Source: Xylanibacter ruminicola (GTDB lineage: Bacteria; Bacteroidota; Bacteroidia; Bacteroidales; Bacteroidaceae). Taken from it: a DNA stretch of 64,000 nucleotides. Below are positions 63,374 to 64,000 of the stretch, in pieces. The stretch lies in the NCBI RefSeq assembly GCF_900142525.1, contig NZ_FRBD01000009.1, positions 1 to 64,000 on the forward strand. Reading direction: 5' to 3'. A model generated the notes under the pieces. The model was not told the origin of the DNA. It saw only the letters and a program-made list of their open reading frames with translations, and searched no databases. The number at the start of each line of letters is the position of its first letter. Position 1 is the stretch's first letter. The translations under genes and the position numbers were made by a program.

Positions 63374-63658
63374 ATGGAGCATATGAAAAAGAAAAGATCT
63401 TTATCTGGCATTGTGTTTTCGAAGACACAACTAAATATGGACGCAGTCCTATCCTTTATAAGTGATTTAAAACCTGTAGATAAAATATCCAAGGAGGACA
63501 GAATCGCTGCGTCAAAACCCACCCCTAAGCCAATTATGCCAGAACCTAAGAAGCCTGAGACATATTTCAAAGCGGTGGATGAATACTGTGACTTTATGGA
63601 GCAGTTCGTACCAAAGCGTGGAAACATGATTGTTGAGAAACTGAAAAAGAAATTATAA
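63374..63658 (+). CDS. Small basic protein, unknown
   Basis: 94 residues from the ATG at 63374 (MEHMKKKRSLSG); an ATG at 63383 and an earlier one at 63350 are in frame. Soluble, Lys-rich, with a Pro-rich middle (KPTPKPIMPEPKKPE) and an amphipathic end. It starts 1 base after the lipoprotein stop and ends 4 bases before the DUF262 gene. No family recognised. Confidence 0.6.
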   Translation: MEHMKKKRSLSGIVFSKTQLNMDAVLSFISDLKPVDKISKEDRIAASKPTPKPIMPEPKKPETYFKAVDEYCDFMEQFVPKRGNMIVEKLKKKL

Positions 63659-63662
63659 ACAT

Positions 63663-64000
63663 ATGGCAAATCAAAATCATATTGAGATTCTTCCTGTTTC
63701 TGAGTGTTTGCAGTTAAACCTGTCAATACCAGAATACCAAAGACCATATAAATGGAGCATTTTGAGTATAGATACTATGCTCTGGGATATAAACAACGCT
63801 ATTCAGCAAAGTTTGGCTTTCTCAGATTACAAGTATCGTATCGGTACAATAATCCTTCATAAGTCGGACCAAATGCTTAATGTGGTAGATGGTCAGCAGC
63901 GATTAATTTCGCTCACATTGATATCCAAATATTTGGATGACGATTTTGACAATGCTATTCTGCAAACAAAGTTCTACGACAAAAGCACACAAAAGCATAT
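63663..64000 (+). CDS. DUF262 family protein (GmrS/BrxU-like), N-terminal part
   Basis: The frame from the ATG at 63663 runs off the window after 112 codons. IPEYQRPYKWS near residues 22-32 and LNVVDGQQRLISLT near 74-87 are the two hallmark motifs of DUF262, a ParB-like NTPase fold. DUF262 proteins, often with a DUF1524 His-Me nuclease domain, are type IV restriction enzymes (GmrSD, BrxU) that cut glucosylated or methylated phage DNA, and BrxU is a known BREX partner. The domain after the window edge decides which it is. Confidence 0.82.
   Translation, partial: MANQNHIEILPVSECLQLNLSIPEYQRPYKWSILSIDTMLWDINNAIQQSLAFSDYKYRIGTIILHKSDQMLNVVDGQQRLISLTLISKYLDDDFDNAILQTKFYDKSTQKH

Noticed and set aside
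63214-63747. 177-codon minus frame across the genes after brxL
   Set aside because: Antisense to three closely spaced plus-strand genes; no family pattern.

Overview
The window reads as a chromosomal segment from a member of the Bacteroidota, most likely Prevotella or a close relative. Signs are the SusC/SusD pair, a DUF4249/TonB-receptor pair, many signal peptides of Bacteroidota type, and at least sixteen promoters with the -7 box TAnnTTTG typical of this phylum. No 16S rRNA or named marker fixes the genus, so this is inference from style. I could not run searches; family names rest on motifs I could read.

Layout. (1) 1-190: 3' end of an IS256-type transposase. (2) 382-14037: AT-rich accessory block, all on the minus strand, read from 14037 down to 382. 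It encodes a vWA protein with a membrane anchor, a 940-aa tubulin/FtsZ-like GTPase, a 1076-aa protein carrying a papain-type protease, several small membrane proteins, an exported DNA/RNA nuclease, and a translationally coupled run of small proteins (WYL-like, YbjN-like, zinc-knuckle). This is the best candidate here for a poorly described system. (3) 14402-18156: DUF2147 protein and a three-gene oxidoreductase operon. (4) 18312-28928: a small polysaccharide utilisation locus with a duplicated-module surface glycan-binding protein, SusD, SusC, a GH5 glucanase, and a membrane sensor fused directly to an AraC domain. The GH5 and SusC promoters share a multi-part operator at identical spacing. 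(5) 28925-40916: mostly housekeeping genes (CvfB-like, LolD, cation/proton antiporter, asd, cdsA, ftsH, rsfS) plus a TonB receptor/DUF4249 pair. (6) 41179-43914: tRNA-Gln(CTG), a DUF1294 protein, a Fic protein with a changed catalytic His, and CrcB.

(7) 44807-64000: a defence island in one orientation. It is a type 1-like BREX operon (XRE regulator, brxA, brxB, brxC, pglX, pglZ, brxL). Between pglX and pglZ lie an AAA ATPase plus DUF4435 pair, resembling the AriA/AriB pair of PARIS, and a 944-aa SIR2-domain protein. After brxL come a proline-rich lipoprotein, a small unknown protein and the start of a DUF262 (GmrS/BrxU-like) gene that runs off the window. The inserted cargo is visibly poorer in GC than the brxC gene in the lines I counted (about 27% versus 47%), which suggests separate acquisition.

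How the genes may work together: BREX marks host DNA and blocks phage; the PARIS-like pair could act when a phage disables BREX; the SIR2 protein could deplete NAD; the DUF262 protein could cut modified phage DNA. That division of labour is inference from families and order, not shown by the sequence.
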